Positions 52,138-60,260 of a stretch of 64,000 bases of DNA are shown here, piece after piece; the stretch's first letter is position 1; each line of letters begins with the position of its first letter. Made by a program: the position numbers and the translations under genes. This stretch comes from Nitrospirota bacterium. Its GTDB lineage: Bacteria; Nitrospirota; Leptospirillia; Leptospirillales; Leptospirillaceae. The stretch is from the NCBI GenBank assembly GCA_021828375.1, contig JAKARS010000004.1:21920-85919 (forward strand), read 5' to 3'. The notes under the pieces are model-generated. The model had not been told where the DNA came from. It saw only the letters and a program-made list of their open reading frames with translations, and made no database searches.

Positions 52138-52635
52138 GTGTATACGGTTGAAGAGATGCGACGGACGATTGCCCATCATGGGGTCAGGCTGACCCCTCAG
52201 CGTTCTGCCATTGTGGAGGAGCTCATCCACTTTCCCGGCATCTTTTCCGTGGCCGATCTGCAAAAAAGGATGGAGGACCGACATCCCGACCTGGGACGGG
52301 CGACCCTTTTTCGCACGATCGACCTCTTTGTCCGGCTCGGTGTCCTCGAGCGGATGCATCGGGAAGAGGGAGAGGATGGGTATATCGTGGGGATGGCCGG
52401 ACACCATCACCACCTCGTCTGTCGCGTCTGCGGAGAGGTTCGTCACATCGACTTCTGTCCGATCGCCCCGGCCATTGACGAGAGGGTTCGTCGGGAAGGA
52501 TATGCGGAGACGGTTCACCGGTTCGATATTGAAGGCATTTGTCTCAGTTGTCAGCAAAAGCGGGACAGCAAACAGAAGAAGGGATCTCAGGGTCCCAAAG
52601 GCTTGAAGGCGGGAAGCTCGCTGGAGGCAATATAG
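52138..52635 (+). CDS. Fur-family metalloregulator
   Basis: 165 residues from GTG with AGGAGGAG upstream. The N-terminal winged helix includes RLTPQRSAIVEEL and the recognition segment DLGRATLFRTIDLFVRLGVL. The dimer domain has GHHHHLVCRVCG (H89-H92, C95, C98) and IEGICLSC (C135, C138), a structural zinc site with two CxxC pairs. Fur, Zur or PerR cannot be told apart with certainty. The last 25 residues are Lys/Gly/Ser-rich and overlap a possible antisense small gene. Confidence 0.9.
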   Translation: MYTVEEMRRTIAHHGVRLTPQRSAIVEELIHFPGIFSVADLQKRMEDRHPDLGRATLFRTIDLFVRLGVLERMHREEGEDGYIVGMAGHHHHLVCRVCGEVRHIDFCPIAPAIDERVRREGYAETVHRFDIEGICLSCQQKRDSKQKKGSQGPKGLKAGSSLEAI

Positions 52636-52712
52636 AGCCCGGCCCCGAGAAGAATCAGCAGGGCAATGATGAGAAGAACAGGCTTCAGATAGGAAGGAGG
52701 ATGTGTGGACAC
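52587..52712 (-). CDS. possible 41-residue membrane peptide
   Basis: A GTG-started frame on the minus strand, overlapping the end of the Fur-like gene and the start of the next lipoprotein gene. It encodes a plausible single-helix peptide (one strongly hydrophobic stretch, residues 12-30, with charged or Pro-flanked ends) and its codon choice resembles neighbours. No Shine-Dalgarno sequence is seen, so the call is weak. Confidence 0.3.
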   Translation of the reverse strand: MSTHPPSYLKPVLLIIALLILLGAGLYIASSELPAFKPLGP

Positions 52713-53112
52713 GAGCAAAATTTTAGGCGGGTTGAAGACGGGAGTCAAGGGATCGGCCCTTGCTCTTGCCCTTGCCGGTTCTTTGCTGGCAACGACCGGA
52801 TGCACGTCGGACAATGGCTCCGGATCGGCGATTTCGGTGGATGACCAGCCGACTCCGATCCGATTTGAAGGACAGTCCACTCCGGTTCTTCTGCCACGGA
52901 CCAATCTTTACATCTTCCTGACCTCGAGCCGCCCTCTGTATATGCGGGATGGGGTCTATTATCAGTACTATCAGGATCACTGGTACCGCTCGGAAGATCT
53001 AAAGGGACCGTGGGAGGCGATCGACGGAGACCAGATTCCCGATCTTCTGCAGAATCTCCCGCCCGACTATTACTACGACAATTTTCCTTACAAGCTGCGA
53101 AAAGACCACTAA
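52705..53112 (+). CDS. small lipoprotein with aromatic repeat region
   Basis: 135 residues from GTG with GGAAGGAGG five bases upstream. A signal sequence ends in TTGC (Cys about 33). The mature part is unusual for its Tyr/Trp/Asp content: MRDGVYYQYYQDHWYRSEDLKGPW resembles a short motif (YxYxxGxWYRSxxxxGPW) found in several bacterial exported proteins of unknown function, and ends DLLQNLPPDYYYDNFPYKL. It stops one base before the convergent SAM hydrolase gene. Confidence 0.7.
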   Translation: MDTSKILGGLKTGVKGSALALALAGSLLATTGCTSDNGSGSAISVDDQPTPIRFEGQSTPVLLPRTNLYIFLTSSRPLYMRDGVYYQYYQDHWYRSEDLKGPWEAIDGDQIPDLLQNLPPDYYYDNFPYKLRKDH

Positions 53113-53113
53113 T

Positions 53114-53932
53114 TCAGGCAGGTGGTTTCAGTCCTGTCGACAGCAGCCGGCGACCGGATCCCCCCTCGATCCTTGCCGCGATGAGGTGGCCGATTCCCAT
53201 TCCGGTTTTTTTCGAGGCATTTCCTTCCCGACAGAAGATTTCCAGCCATCCCGAGCTATTGACAAGACAGCCCAGCGATCCTTTCGGGACCTCCTGATAT
53301 CTCCTGACATAGGGAATGGCCGTTCCGGCATGTGACATGTCCACTTTTTCTGGGAGGAGAAGGGCATAGTAGTCGAGAAGAATGTTGCCGAAATGGTCGA
53401 CGTTCCAGGCCAGAAGGCGACCGTCGGACGACTCGGACGGATCGGCCCAGGAGGTCAGGGAATCCGTCTCAACCCGGGGGCCCATATCCCTTGGCGCCAT
53501 CTTCCCTGCGGCAAGGGCGACGACGGCCGGGGCAAACAGATCCCTCCCCTGAAATGTCGCGGTGGCCTCTCCCCCAAAAATCTCGGGAGAGTTCATCTGG
53601 TAGAAGACCAGGCCTTCAACCCACTCGGTCAGAAGTAACGGCAATCCGTTGTCGGGAAGAATGAAGAAAGCGTTCTGTCCTTCCCCGGCCAGTGCCCGCC
53701 TGGTGCTCCCCACTCCCGGATCCACCACACAGAGATGGATGGTTCCCGGGGGAGAGACTCGCATGATGTCGACTAGGGAGGGGAGGGCCAACGCCGGTGA
53801 AAAGGACGGAATCTCATGGGTGACATCGATCACCTCACAATGGGGGGCTCCGGACAGAATCCTGAGTTTGACGCCGGCCACATAGGAGTCTCTTGTGCCG
53901 AAATCCGAGGTGAAGGTGACGAAACGTTTCAT
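53114..53932 (-). CDS. S-adenosyl-L-methionine hydrolase (adenosine-forming), DUF62 family
   Basis: 272 residues. The N-terminal domain has FTSDFGTRDSY, VIDVTHEIPSF and VVDPGVGSTRRA, and the C-terminal domain TFQGRDLFAPAVVALA and NVDHFGNILLDY, all signatures of the DUF62 family related to fluorinase/chlorinase. Most members use hydroxide, splitting SAM to adenosine and methionine. A halogenase variant would lack some of the residues here, so I prefer the hydrolase. The ATG overlaps the stop of the membrane methyltransferase gene (ATGA), making the two a unit. Confidence 0.92.
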   Translation of the reverse strand: MKRFVTFTSDFGTRDSYVAGVKLRILSGAPHCEVIDVTHEIPSFSPALALPSLVDIMRVSPPGTIHLCVVDPGVGSTRRALAGEGQNAFFILPDNGLPLLLTEWVEGLVFYQMNSPEIFGGEATATFQGRDLFAPAVVALAAGKMAPRDMGPRVETDSLTSWADPSESSDGRLLAWNVDHFGNILLDYYALLLPEKVDMSHAGTAIPYVRRYQEVPKGSLGCLVNSSGWLEIFCREGNASKKTGMGIGHLIAARIEGGSGRRLLSTGLKPPA

Positions 53933-54720
53933 GGATCAGTTCCTCCGGAGGTTTTCCACCAGACGGGAGCCGAAAGTGCCCCCAGAAGGCCGAAAAGCGC
54001 CCCTCCCCAGAAAAAGTGAAGGTTCGGGGTGGCCCAAAACGCAATGAATCCACCCAAAAGTGCCACGTTAAGGGCTTCAGCCCGGAGCGCCTGCCCATGA
54101 TTTTGGTACAGAGCCTTCCATAAGACAATAAGGGTTCCGGGGGGAATGGGGAGGCGAGGAAGAAATCCGGGCACCCGTTCGCGATAGTCCCCATACTCAG
54201 GGTGGAAGGCCATGACCTCTCTCTCTTCGATCAGGGAAAAGAAGAAAAGGAGGGGAATGTCGATGCCCAGAAGAAGCAGGGCCCCTTGAGGTGAGGAGAC
54301 GAGAGAAAGGGCGAGAACCATTGCGGCCGACCCGAGGTAGATGGGGTGGCGGACGACCCCATAAAGCCCCTCGACATGAAGTTCCGGGGCTTCTGGTGCC
54401 CGGCTCCAGACGGATCGTGTTCCGAGGATGGACGAAGCCGAGAGGCGCAGGAAAAGTCCTCCGGCATAGAGACACAGTGGCGGGAGCATGAGCAGCTTTC
54501 GTTCCAAGGGAAAGATGGGTCTCCCGGCCCCCCAAAGGTCATGGAAAAATGACCACAACGGGAAGGGGTGGCGGGCGTTTTCCACCATGGCAAGGACAAA
54601 GGGAATGGCCAGCAGGAGGATGCGGAGACGGTAGGCTCCTTGAGCCAGAGGTTCCCAGGGGCGTGTGTTGCGTGGGCCGGTGACGGGGGGCATGATGATC
54701 AATCCTCGGGATGGGGTCAT
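53929..54720 (-). CDS. isoprenylcysteine carboxyl methyltransferase-type membrane methyltransferase
   Basis: About 263 residues from ATG 54720 (an ATG at 54693 has AGGA nine bases upstream and may be the real start). Four to five membrane helices. The C-terminal GLYGVVRHPIYLGSAAMVLA and the later EEREVMAFHPEYGDYRERVPGFLPRL match the PEMT/ICMT fold, in which SAM binds beside the membrane. The methyl acceptor could be a lipid or an isoprenoid. It precedes the SAM hydrolase gene in one unit. Confidence 0.82.
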   Translation of the reverse strand: MTPSRGLIIMPPVTGPRNTRPWEPLAQGAYRLRILLLAIPFVLAMVENARHPFPLWSFFHDLWGAGRPIFPLERKLLMLPPLCLYAGGLFLRLSASSILGTRSVWSRAPEAPELHVEGLYGVVRHPIYLGSAAMVLALSLVSSPQGALLLLGIDIPLLFFFSLIEEREVMAFHPEYGDYRERVPGFLPRLPIPPGTLIVLWKALYQNHGQALRAEALNVALLGGFIAFWATPNLHFFWGGALFGLLGALSAPVWWKTSGGTDP

Positions 54721-54754
54721 GAATGAAAACATCGTAGCAGGAAGGGGTGTTTTG

Positions 54755-55477
54755 GTGAAAGTCCTGAAACTGGCAAGGATTTCTGGGGCATGTTTTTTGC
54801 CGGGACTCCTTGTGGCCTCCTGTGCCGGGACATCCGGAGCTCCCTCTTCCCGGCTCCTGTCCGCGGAGGCCCATCAAGCCCTCCTCTCCGGAGACGTGGC
54901 AAAGGCCGTTCGCCTGGATCGAGAAGCGCTCGTCCGCTCTCCCGACGATGTGGCGCTTATGAACAACCTGGCGGTGGCTCTGGGAAGAAGCGGGAAGAAA
55001 AGGGAGGCGGAGGCACTTCTTCGGCAAGCCCTTATCAAAAGCCCCGACAATCCCCGCATCCTTTTGAATCTCGCAAGAATCGACCTCACCTTGGGAGAAA
55101 TCGGGTCTGCCTATGGCTACGCCTCGAGGATCGTTTCTCGGGATCATTGGCCTGGGGGGTTCCGAACCCTCATGGGAAAGCTCGATATTGACCGGGGAGA
55201 CTACCAGGAGGCCCACATCTATCTTCACGAGGCACAGGAACGTCACCCGGAGAATCCGCTCATCTTGACCTACTTGGGGATCGTCCACTACCGGATTGGA
55301 GAATTGGCCGATTCCAGAAAAAACTTTCTGTCGGCACTGGCCCTCCATCCTTCCCCGGCACTGGCCCGCACCCTTCGATCCTTGCTGGCTCACCCCGAAA
55401 GGGTCCTGGGTGGGGGAGCTCATGGGACCAGCTCCACGTCAAAGAGGCAAAAGCTCCCGTTGACAGGTCCTCATTGA
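54755..55477 (+). CDS. TPR lipoprotein
   Basis: 240 residues from GTG 54755, chosen because AGGAAGGGG (54739-54747) lies seven bases before it. Longer reading from 54665 would overlap the divergent gene. A lipobox VASC ends the signal peptide (Cys about 23). Four to five TPR motifs follow (VAKAVRLDREALVRSPDDVALMNNLAVALGRSG is a clear one). It is of the PilW/YfgC-like type of small outer-membrane TPR lipoprotein, but the role is unknown. Its promoter region overlaps the divergent methyltransferase gene. Confidence 0.75.
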   Translation: MKVLKLARISGACFLPGLLVASCAGTSGAPSSRLLSAEAHQALLSGDVAKAVRLDREALVRSPDDVALMNNLAVALGRSGKKREAEALLRQALIKSPDNPRILLNLARIDLTLGEIGSAYGYASRIVSRDHWPGGFRTLMGKLDIDRGDYQEAHIYLHEAQERHPENPLILTYLGIVHYRIGELADSRKNFLSALALHPSPALARTLRSLLAHPERVLGGGAHGTSSTSKRQKLPLTGPH

Positions 55478-55611
55478 GATTTCCGGGAGAGGGCTCCCCT
55501 GGGAAGATTGATGTCGGAGGGAAAAGACTTTTCTTTCGGTCGGGTTCGCGTTAGAATAGAAAGATTCCATACCGTAGGAAAGCGGTGTTGGCAACAGGAG
55601 GATCTACTCGC

Positions 55612-57246
55612 ATGTCACTTTCAAACCAAAACAATCTTAAAGAAGAAGCTGTCGTGGACCAGGATGAGAATCTCGGTCGCGACGAGATGGACCGCCTCTA
55701 CTCGGAAACCCTTCAGAATTTTGAGGAAGGGGCCGTTGTGGATGGGACGGTCATCGCCGTGCTCCCCACCGAAGTTGTCGTCGATATCGGCTACAAGTCG
55801 GAGGGCCACATTGCCAAGTCCGAATTTTCTGATGAGGAAGCGGCGAGCCTGAAACCGGGAGATCGCATCAGCGTCTATCTCGAAGAGAGAGAGGATGCCA
55901 TGGGCAACCTCGTTCTCTCCAAGGAAAAGGCTGACAGGATGAAGGTATGGGATTCCCTCGAAGCCCTGTCGGAAAAGGGTGAGGTCCTCGAAGGAAAGGT
56001 TATCAGCCGGATCAAGGGCGGCATGACGGTCGACATCGGCCTCAAAGCCTTCCTCCCCGGCTCCCAGATCGACCTTCGTCCGGTTCGGGACATGGATCGC
56101 CTTGTGGGGCAGCCCATCCAGGTCCGCATTATCAAGATGAACAAGAAGCGGGGAAACATCATTGTCTCTCGGCGTGTTCTTCTTGAAGAGTGGCGCGACC
56201 GGCGGAAGAAGCTGACCATGGAATCCCTGAAGGAGGGCGAAGTTCTTGAAGGAATTGTCAAGAACATTACCGACTACGGGGCCTTCATCGATCTCGGCGG
56301 TGTTGACGGGCTTCTTCATATCACCGATATGTCATGGGGGCGGGTCTCGAGCCCTCAGAACCTGATGGCCGTTGGTGACAAGATCAATGTGATGGTGTTG
56401 AAGCATGACAAGGAGACAGGTCGCGTTTCCCTTGGTCTCAAGCAGCTCAAGAGTGATCCGTGGAGCACGGTGGCCTCCCGTTATCCCGAAGGTTCGAAGG
56501 TTCCGGCGAAGGTGGTGTCGATCACGGATTACGGTGCCTTCCTGGAAATTGAGCCGGGAGTCGAAGGCCTCATGCACATCACGGAGATGAGCTGGAACCA
56601 TGAGGTCAAGCATCCGAGCAAGATCATGGCCGTCGGGGATACCGTCGAAGCAAAGGTTCTGAAGATCGACGAAAAGAACCGGAAGATTTCCCTCGGTCTC
56701 AAGCAGCTTGGCCCCAATCCCTGGGATCTCGTTGAGGATCGCTACCCGATCGGGACGATCGTCTCCGGAAAGGTCAAGAGCCTTACCGACTTTGGCGTCT
56801 TTGTCGGTCTGGACGAAGGAATTGACGGATTGATTCATATTTCGGATCTTTCCTGGACCCGTCATGTTCGCCACCCCTCCGAAATGTTCAAGAAGGGACA
56901 GAAGGTTGAGGCCATTGTCCTGAAGATTGAAAAGGAGCGTCAGCGCCTTTCCCTGGGGTACAAGCAGATGGCGTCCGATCCTTGGGAGACAGATATTCCC
57001 GAGCGCTTCCAGGTCGGTCAGTCCATGAAGGGCAAGGTAACAAAGGTCATGGATTTTGGCTTCTTCGTGGAAATCGCCGAGGGGGTTGAGGGCCTTGTTC
57101 ATGTCAGCGAGGTCGACTTGCCCAACGGAGAGCGGCTAGACCAGCTCTTCCCGGTCGGAACCGAACTTCAGGTCCGTATCGTCAAGGTCGACAAGGGCGA
57201 GCGAAAGATTGGCCTGTCGGTCAAAGGAGCGGATGAGGGGGCTTAA
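55612..57246 (+). CDS. rpsA: 30S ribosomal protein S1
   Basis: 544 residues from ATG with AGGAGG ten bases upstream. Six S1 motifs are visible: repeats 1 and 2 are divergent, while repeats 3-6 read NITDYGAFIDLGGVDGLLHI, SITDYGAFLEIEPGVEGLMHI, SLTDFGVFVGLDEGIDGLIHI and VMDFGFFVEIAEGVEGLVHV. It binds mRNA and aids initiation. A TAGAAT lies at 55553-55558 as a possible -10 box. A strong terminator follows. Confidence 0.97.
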   Translation: MSLSNQNNLKEEAVVDQDENLGRDEMDRLYSETLQNFEEGAVVDGTVIAVLPTEVVVDIGYKSEGHIAKSEFSDEEAASLKPGDRISVYLEEREDAMGNLVLSKEKADRMKVWDSLEALSEKGEVLEGKVISRIKGGMTVDIGLKAFLPGSQIDLRPVRDMDRLVGQPIQVRIIKMNKKRGNIIVSRRVLLEEWRDRRKKLTMESLKEGEVLEGIVKNITDYGAFIDLGGVDGLLHITDMSWGRVSSPQNLMAVGDKINVMVLKHDKETGRVSLGLKQLKSDPWSTVASRYPEGSKVPAKVVSITDYGAFLEIEPGVEGLMHITEMSWNHEVKHPSKIMAVGDTVEAKVLKIDEKNRKISLGLKQLGPNPWDLVEDRYPIGTIVSGKVKSLTDFGVFVGLDEGIDGLIHISDLSWTRHVRHPSEMFKKGQKVEAIVLKIEKERQRLSLGYKQMASDPWETDIPERFQVGQSMKGKVTKVMDFGFFVEIAEGVEGLVHVSEVDLPNGERLDQLFPVGTELQVRIVKVDKGERKIGLSVKGADEGA

Positions 57247-57333
57247 CCCCCTGAGATCCTGATCGTCCTGGCCTGCAGCCCGAACTTCCGGTTTCATTCT
57301 ACGGAAGGGAAACGGGTTGCGAGCGAGTTGTCC

Positions 57334-57368
57334 GGAGAGGGAAGGAGACTTCCCTCTCTCTCTTTTTT
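57334..57368 (+). terminator. rho-independent terminator after rpsA
   Basis: GAGAGGGAAG (57335-57344) pairs with CTTCCCTCTC (57349-57358) around a GAGA tetraloop; T-rich sequence with six T (57363-57368) follows. The terminator ends only 14 bases before the sppA start. Confidence 0.92.
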
Positions 57369-57382
57369 CCTTGGGATATGGG

Positions 57383-58273
57383 ATGCTCTTCAAGAAGATT
57401 TTTAGGGCTTTTTTTGTTATTGTGGTTGTCTTGGGTGTCCTTTTCGTTTTGGGAAGAGGTGCGGCCTTTTTTAGCCGTTCCGTTCCCCTCGTGGGAGGGG
57501 CCGAGATTGGAGTTGTTCGCATCTCGGGCGTCATTCTTTCCTCACGAAAGCCCATCCGACAGATCCGCGCCTTGGCGCGCGATCCGAGGGTCAAGGCCAT
57601 TCTTCTCCGGATTGACAGTCCAGGAGGAGCCGTCGTGCCCTCTCAGGATATTTATGAAGAAGTGATGAAGGCGAGGAAGTCAGGAAAGCCCGTCATTGCA
57701 TCGATCGGAACGGTGGGTGCGTCCGGTGCCTATTATATCGCTTCTGCCTGTGATCGTATTATTGCCTCTCCCGGCTCTTTGACGGGAAGTATCGGGGTCA
57801 TTATGGAATTGGCCCAGTTTGAAGATCTGATGAAAAAGATTGGTGTCCAAAGCGAGGTCATGAAGAGTGGCTCCCTCAAGGATGCCGGCTCTCCCTTTCG
57901 TCCGATGACGCCGGAAGAGAAGGCCTATCTTCAATCTGTTCTGGATGAAATGCATCGCCAGTTCATTCGGGACGTCGCCAAGGGCCGCCATCTTCAGGTC
58001 TCGGCGATTGAACCATTGGCGGATGGCCGTGTCTTTACCGGTGCCTCAGCCATTGGAAACCATCTCGTCGATTCTTTGGGTGACTACAACGATGCTCTTG
58101 ATGAGGCCGCCAAAATGGCCCATATCTCTGGGAAGCCGGTGGTTCGGCGCTTTCCGGAAAAAAGCTTTTTAGACAAGATGGTGTCTTCCCAGGTCGGACA
58201 TCTCTGGGAAACACTCGGGAAGGAATCCTTCGGATTTTGGTCTGTCATGCCGGAGTTTTCCGGGGTCCGATAG
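57383..58273 (+). CDS. sppA: signal peptide peptidase SppA (single-domain type)
   Basis: 296 residues from ATG 57383. A membrane anchor (about 5-32) is followed by the ClpP-like serine protease domain with catalytic Ser114 in GTVGASGAYYIA and Lys166 in SGSLKDAGSP, the family Ser/Lys dyad. It digests leftover signal peptides in the membrane. The start is weakly supported: only GGGA precedes it and the rpsA terminator lies directly upstream, so expression would rely on readthrough or on a promoter within the terminator. Confidence 0.92.
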   Translation: MLFKKIFRAFFVIVVVLGVLFVLGRGAAFFSRSVPLVGGAEIGVVRISGVILSSRKPIRQIRALARDPRVKAILLRIDSPGGAVVPSQDIYEEVMKARKSGKPVIASIGTVGASGAYYIASACDRIIASPGSLTGSIGVIMELAQFEDLMKKIGVQSEVMKSGSLKDAGSPFRPMTPEEKAYLQSVLDEMHRQFIRDVAKGRHLQVSAIEPLADGRVFTGASAIGNHLVDSLGDYNDALDEAAKMAHISGKPVVRRFPEKSFLDKMVSSQVGHLWETLGKESFGFWSVMPEFSGVR

Positions 58274-58317
58274 CATTTATCCATTCTCAAGCGGTAGGGA
58301 AGGAGTGTTGGGAATCC

Positions 58318-58608
58318 ATGACCAAAGGTGAGCTTGTGCAAAAACTGGCCAGACAGTTTCCCGGAATTCGTCGGGAAGATGCACGCATCATGATTGATCT
58401 CTTCCTCGAGTCGATGAAGGAAGGATTGCGCGAAGGGGATACGGTTGAGCTTCGCGACTTCGGTGTTCTTCGTGTGAGGACACGGTCGGAGCGGAAGGCG
58501 CGGAACCCCCGGACCGGAACCTCGGTGGTTGTCGGCTCGAAGAAGGTTCCCTACTTCAAGCAGAGCCGCATTCTGAAGGCAATGCTCAAATCCAAGCCGA
58601 CTGAGTAA
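58318..58608 (+). CDS. IHF/HU-family DNA-binding protein
   Basis: 96 residues from ATG 58318. The sequence shows GLREGDTVELRDFGVLRVRTR and RKARNPRTGTSVVVGSKKVPYFKQSRIL, which place the conserved RNPRTG loop in the arms that intercalate DNA. It is nearer IHF-alpha than HU by the PFKxSxxL ending. It bends DNA in recombination and regulation. GGAAGGAG lies about 13 bases upstream. It precedes ffh by six bases. Confidence 0.92.
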   Translation: MTKGELVQKLARQFPGIRREDARIMIDLFLESMKEGLREGDTVELRDFGVLRVRTRSERKARNPRTGTSVVVGSKKVPYFKQSRILKAMLKSKPTE

Positions 58609-58614
58609 TGCCCC

Positions 58615-59949
58615 ATGTTTGAAAGTCTGACAGGCCGTCTTGAAGGAATCTTCAAGAAGCTTACCGGGCGTGGCGGGCTGACAGAGCAGCTTGTGGGGGA
58701 GACCCTCGAAGAAATTCGGGTGGCACTCCTCGAGGCGGATGTGAGCCTCGATGTCGTCAAGTCTTTTACGGAGGCCCTTTCCTCAAGGCTTGTGGGACAG
58801 GCTCAGAAGTCAGGACTGACGGGAGCCCAGCAGGTCATTGCCGAGGTCTACCAGGAGATGGTTCATATTCTGGGGGACCACCGTGCGACCATCGCCCTTG
58901 CCTCAAAGCCGCCGACAATCATCTTCATGATGGGACTTCAGGGGTCCGGAAAGACGACCACCGCGGCAAAGCTGGCCTTGCACTTTAAGGGACAGAACCG
59001 GCGTGTTCTTCTTGTGGCGAGCGACCTGGCCCGTCTGGCGGCCATCGATCAGCTCAAGGTTCTGGGCGAACAGATTGGCGTTCCCGTTTTGCTTCCTCCT
59101 GACGGGACCACCCGCCCTTCCGATCTCTACCCCCTCGTGAAGCGTCGTGTGATTGAGGGAATGTATGAAGTCGTGATTGTGGATACCGCAGGGCGTCTCA
59201 CTGTTGACTCGGCCCTGATGGGAGAGCTCAAGGAACTTCGTCGCCTCTATTCTCCCAAGGAATGCCTCTTGGTGGTGGATGCCATGCAAGGGCAGGAGGC
59301 GGTGGGCGTTGCCAAGACCTTCGATGAGGAAATCGGGGTCGATGGTGTGGTCTTCACCAAGCTTGATGGCGATACCCGTGGCGGTGCGGTTCTCTCGATC
59401 CGACAGGTCCTCAAGAAACCGATCAAGTTTGTCGGGATGGGAGAGAAGCTCGATCGCCTTGAGGCCTTTTTCCCTGACCGCATGGCCTCTCGGATCATCG
59501 GAATGGGGGATATCCAGACCCTCCTTGAGAAGGCCAAGAATGTTGTCTCCCAGGACGAGGCCGAAGCGCTTGCCCGCAAGATGGGCAAGAGCAAGATGGA
59601 TCTAGATGACTTCCTGCAGCAAATCCAGAGCATGAAGAAGATCGGTTCCATCGACGACCTGATGGGGATGATCCCCGGCGCCGCATCGCTAAAAGCGAAA
59701 ATCGACATGAGCGTCATGGAGACAGAGCTTAAGCGTGTCGAGGCGATGATCTTTTCGATGACGAAGAAGGAACGTGCCAATCCGGATCTCATTGATGGAA
59801 ATCGCAGAAAAAGAATTGCGCAAGGGTCAGGAACAAGTGTGCAGCAGGTCAACCAGCTTCTGCGCCAGTTCGACCAGGCCCGTCGAATGATGAAGACGGC
59901 CCTCAAGACAAAAGGAAGCCGATCACTAAGGTCGATGTTTCCGTTTTGA
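58615..59949 (+). CDS. ffh: signal recognition particle protein Ffh
   Basis: 444 residues. The N domain, G domain with GLQGSGKTTTAAKL (107-120), DTAGR and TKLDGDTRGGA, and methionine-rich M domain (after residue 300) with LDDFLQQIQSMKKIGSIDDLMGMIPGA are all present. The DxYRPAA motif is altered to DLARLAA (137-143), keeping the Asp and Arg. It partners 4.5S RNA and FtsY (encoded at 8741). No 4.5S RNA was recognised in the window. Confidence 0.97.
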   Translation: MFESLTGRLEGIFKKLTGRGGLTEQLVGETLEEIRVALLEADVSLDVVKSFTEALSSRLVGQAQKSGLTGAQQVIAEVYQEMVHILGDHRATIALASKPPTIIFMMGLQGSGKTTTAAKLALHFKGQNRRVLLVASDLARLAAIDQLKVLGEQIGVPVLLPPDGTTRPSDLYPLVKRRVIEGMYEVVIVDTAGRLTVDSALMGELKELRRLYSPKECLLVVDAMQGQEAVGVAKTFDEEIGVDGVVFTKLDGDTRGGAVLSIRQVLKKPIKFVGMGEKLDRLEAFFPDRMASRIIGMGDIQTLLEKAKNVVSQDEAEALARKMGKSKMDLDDFLQQIQSMKKIGSIDDLMGMIPGAASLKAKIDMSVMETELKRVEAMIFSMTKKERANPDLIDGNRRKRIAQGSGTSVQQVNQLLRQFDQARRMMKTALKTKGSRSLRSMFPF

Positions 59950-60001
59950 CAATCACAACAGGCTCCTGATTCCAGGATCGGGAGAAATGTAAGGAGAAAT
60001 C

Positions 60002-60247
60002 ATGGCTGTTCATATCAGACTCGCCCGGCATGGTCGCAGGAAGATGCCGGTTTACAGGATTGTCGTTGCCGATTCCCGTATGCCTCGGGATGGACGGTTT
60101 ATCGAGGTGGTGGGAACCTACGCTCCCCAACAGTCCGAAGGCGAGCTACGCATTAATCAGGAAAAGGTCGACAGCTGGGTTTCCAAGGGAGCCGTTCCCA
60201 CGGATACCGTGGCCCGTCTGATCAAGAGAGCCGCGTCCAAATCCTAG
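60002..60247 (+). CDS. rpsP: 30S ribosomal protein S16
   Basis: 81 residues, the family length. The motif MAVHIRLARHGRRKMPVYRIVVADSRMPRDGRFIE is diagnostic. AAGGAG lies six bases upstream. An 8-bp hairpin (CTCCTGAT with ATCGGGAG, one wobble) precedes it at about 59963-59985. It heads the rpsP-rimM-trmD-rplS set; the KH-domain gene often present between rpsP and rimM is absent. Confidence 0.97.
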   Translation: MAVHIRLARHGRRKMPVYRIVVADSRMPRDGRFIEVVGTYAPQQSEGELRINQEKVDSWVSKGAVPTDTVARLIKRAASKS

Positions 60248-60260
60248 GGGAGACACAACG

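Noticed and set aside
53114-53932. SAM-dependent fluorinase or chlorinase
   Set aside because: Sequence features fit the common hydroxide-using DUF62 enzymes; nothing points to a halide-binding pocket.
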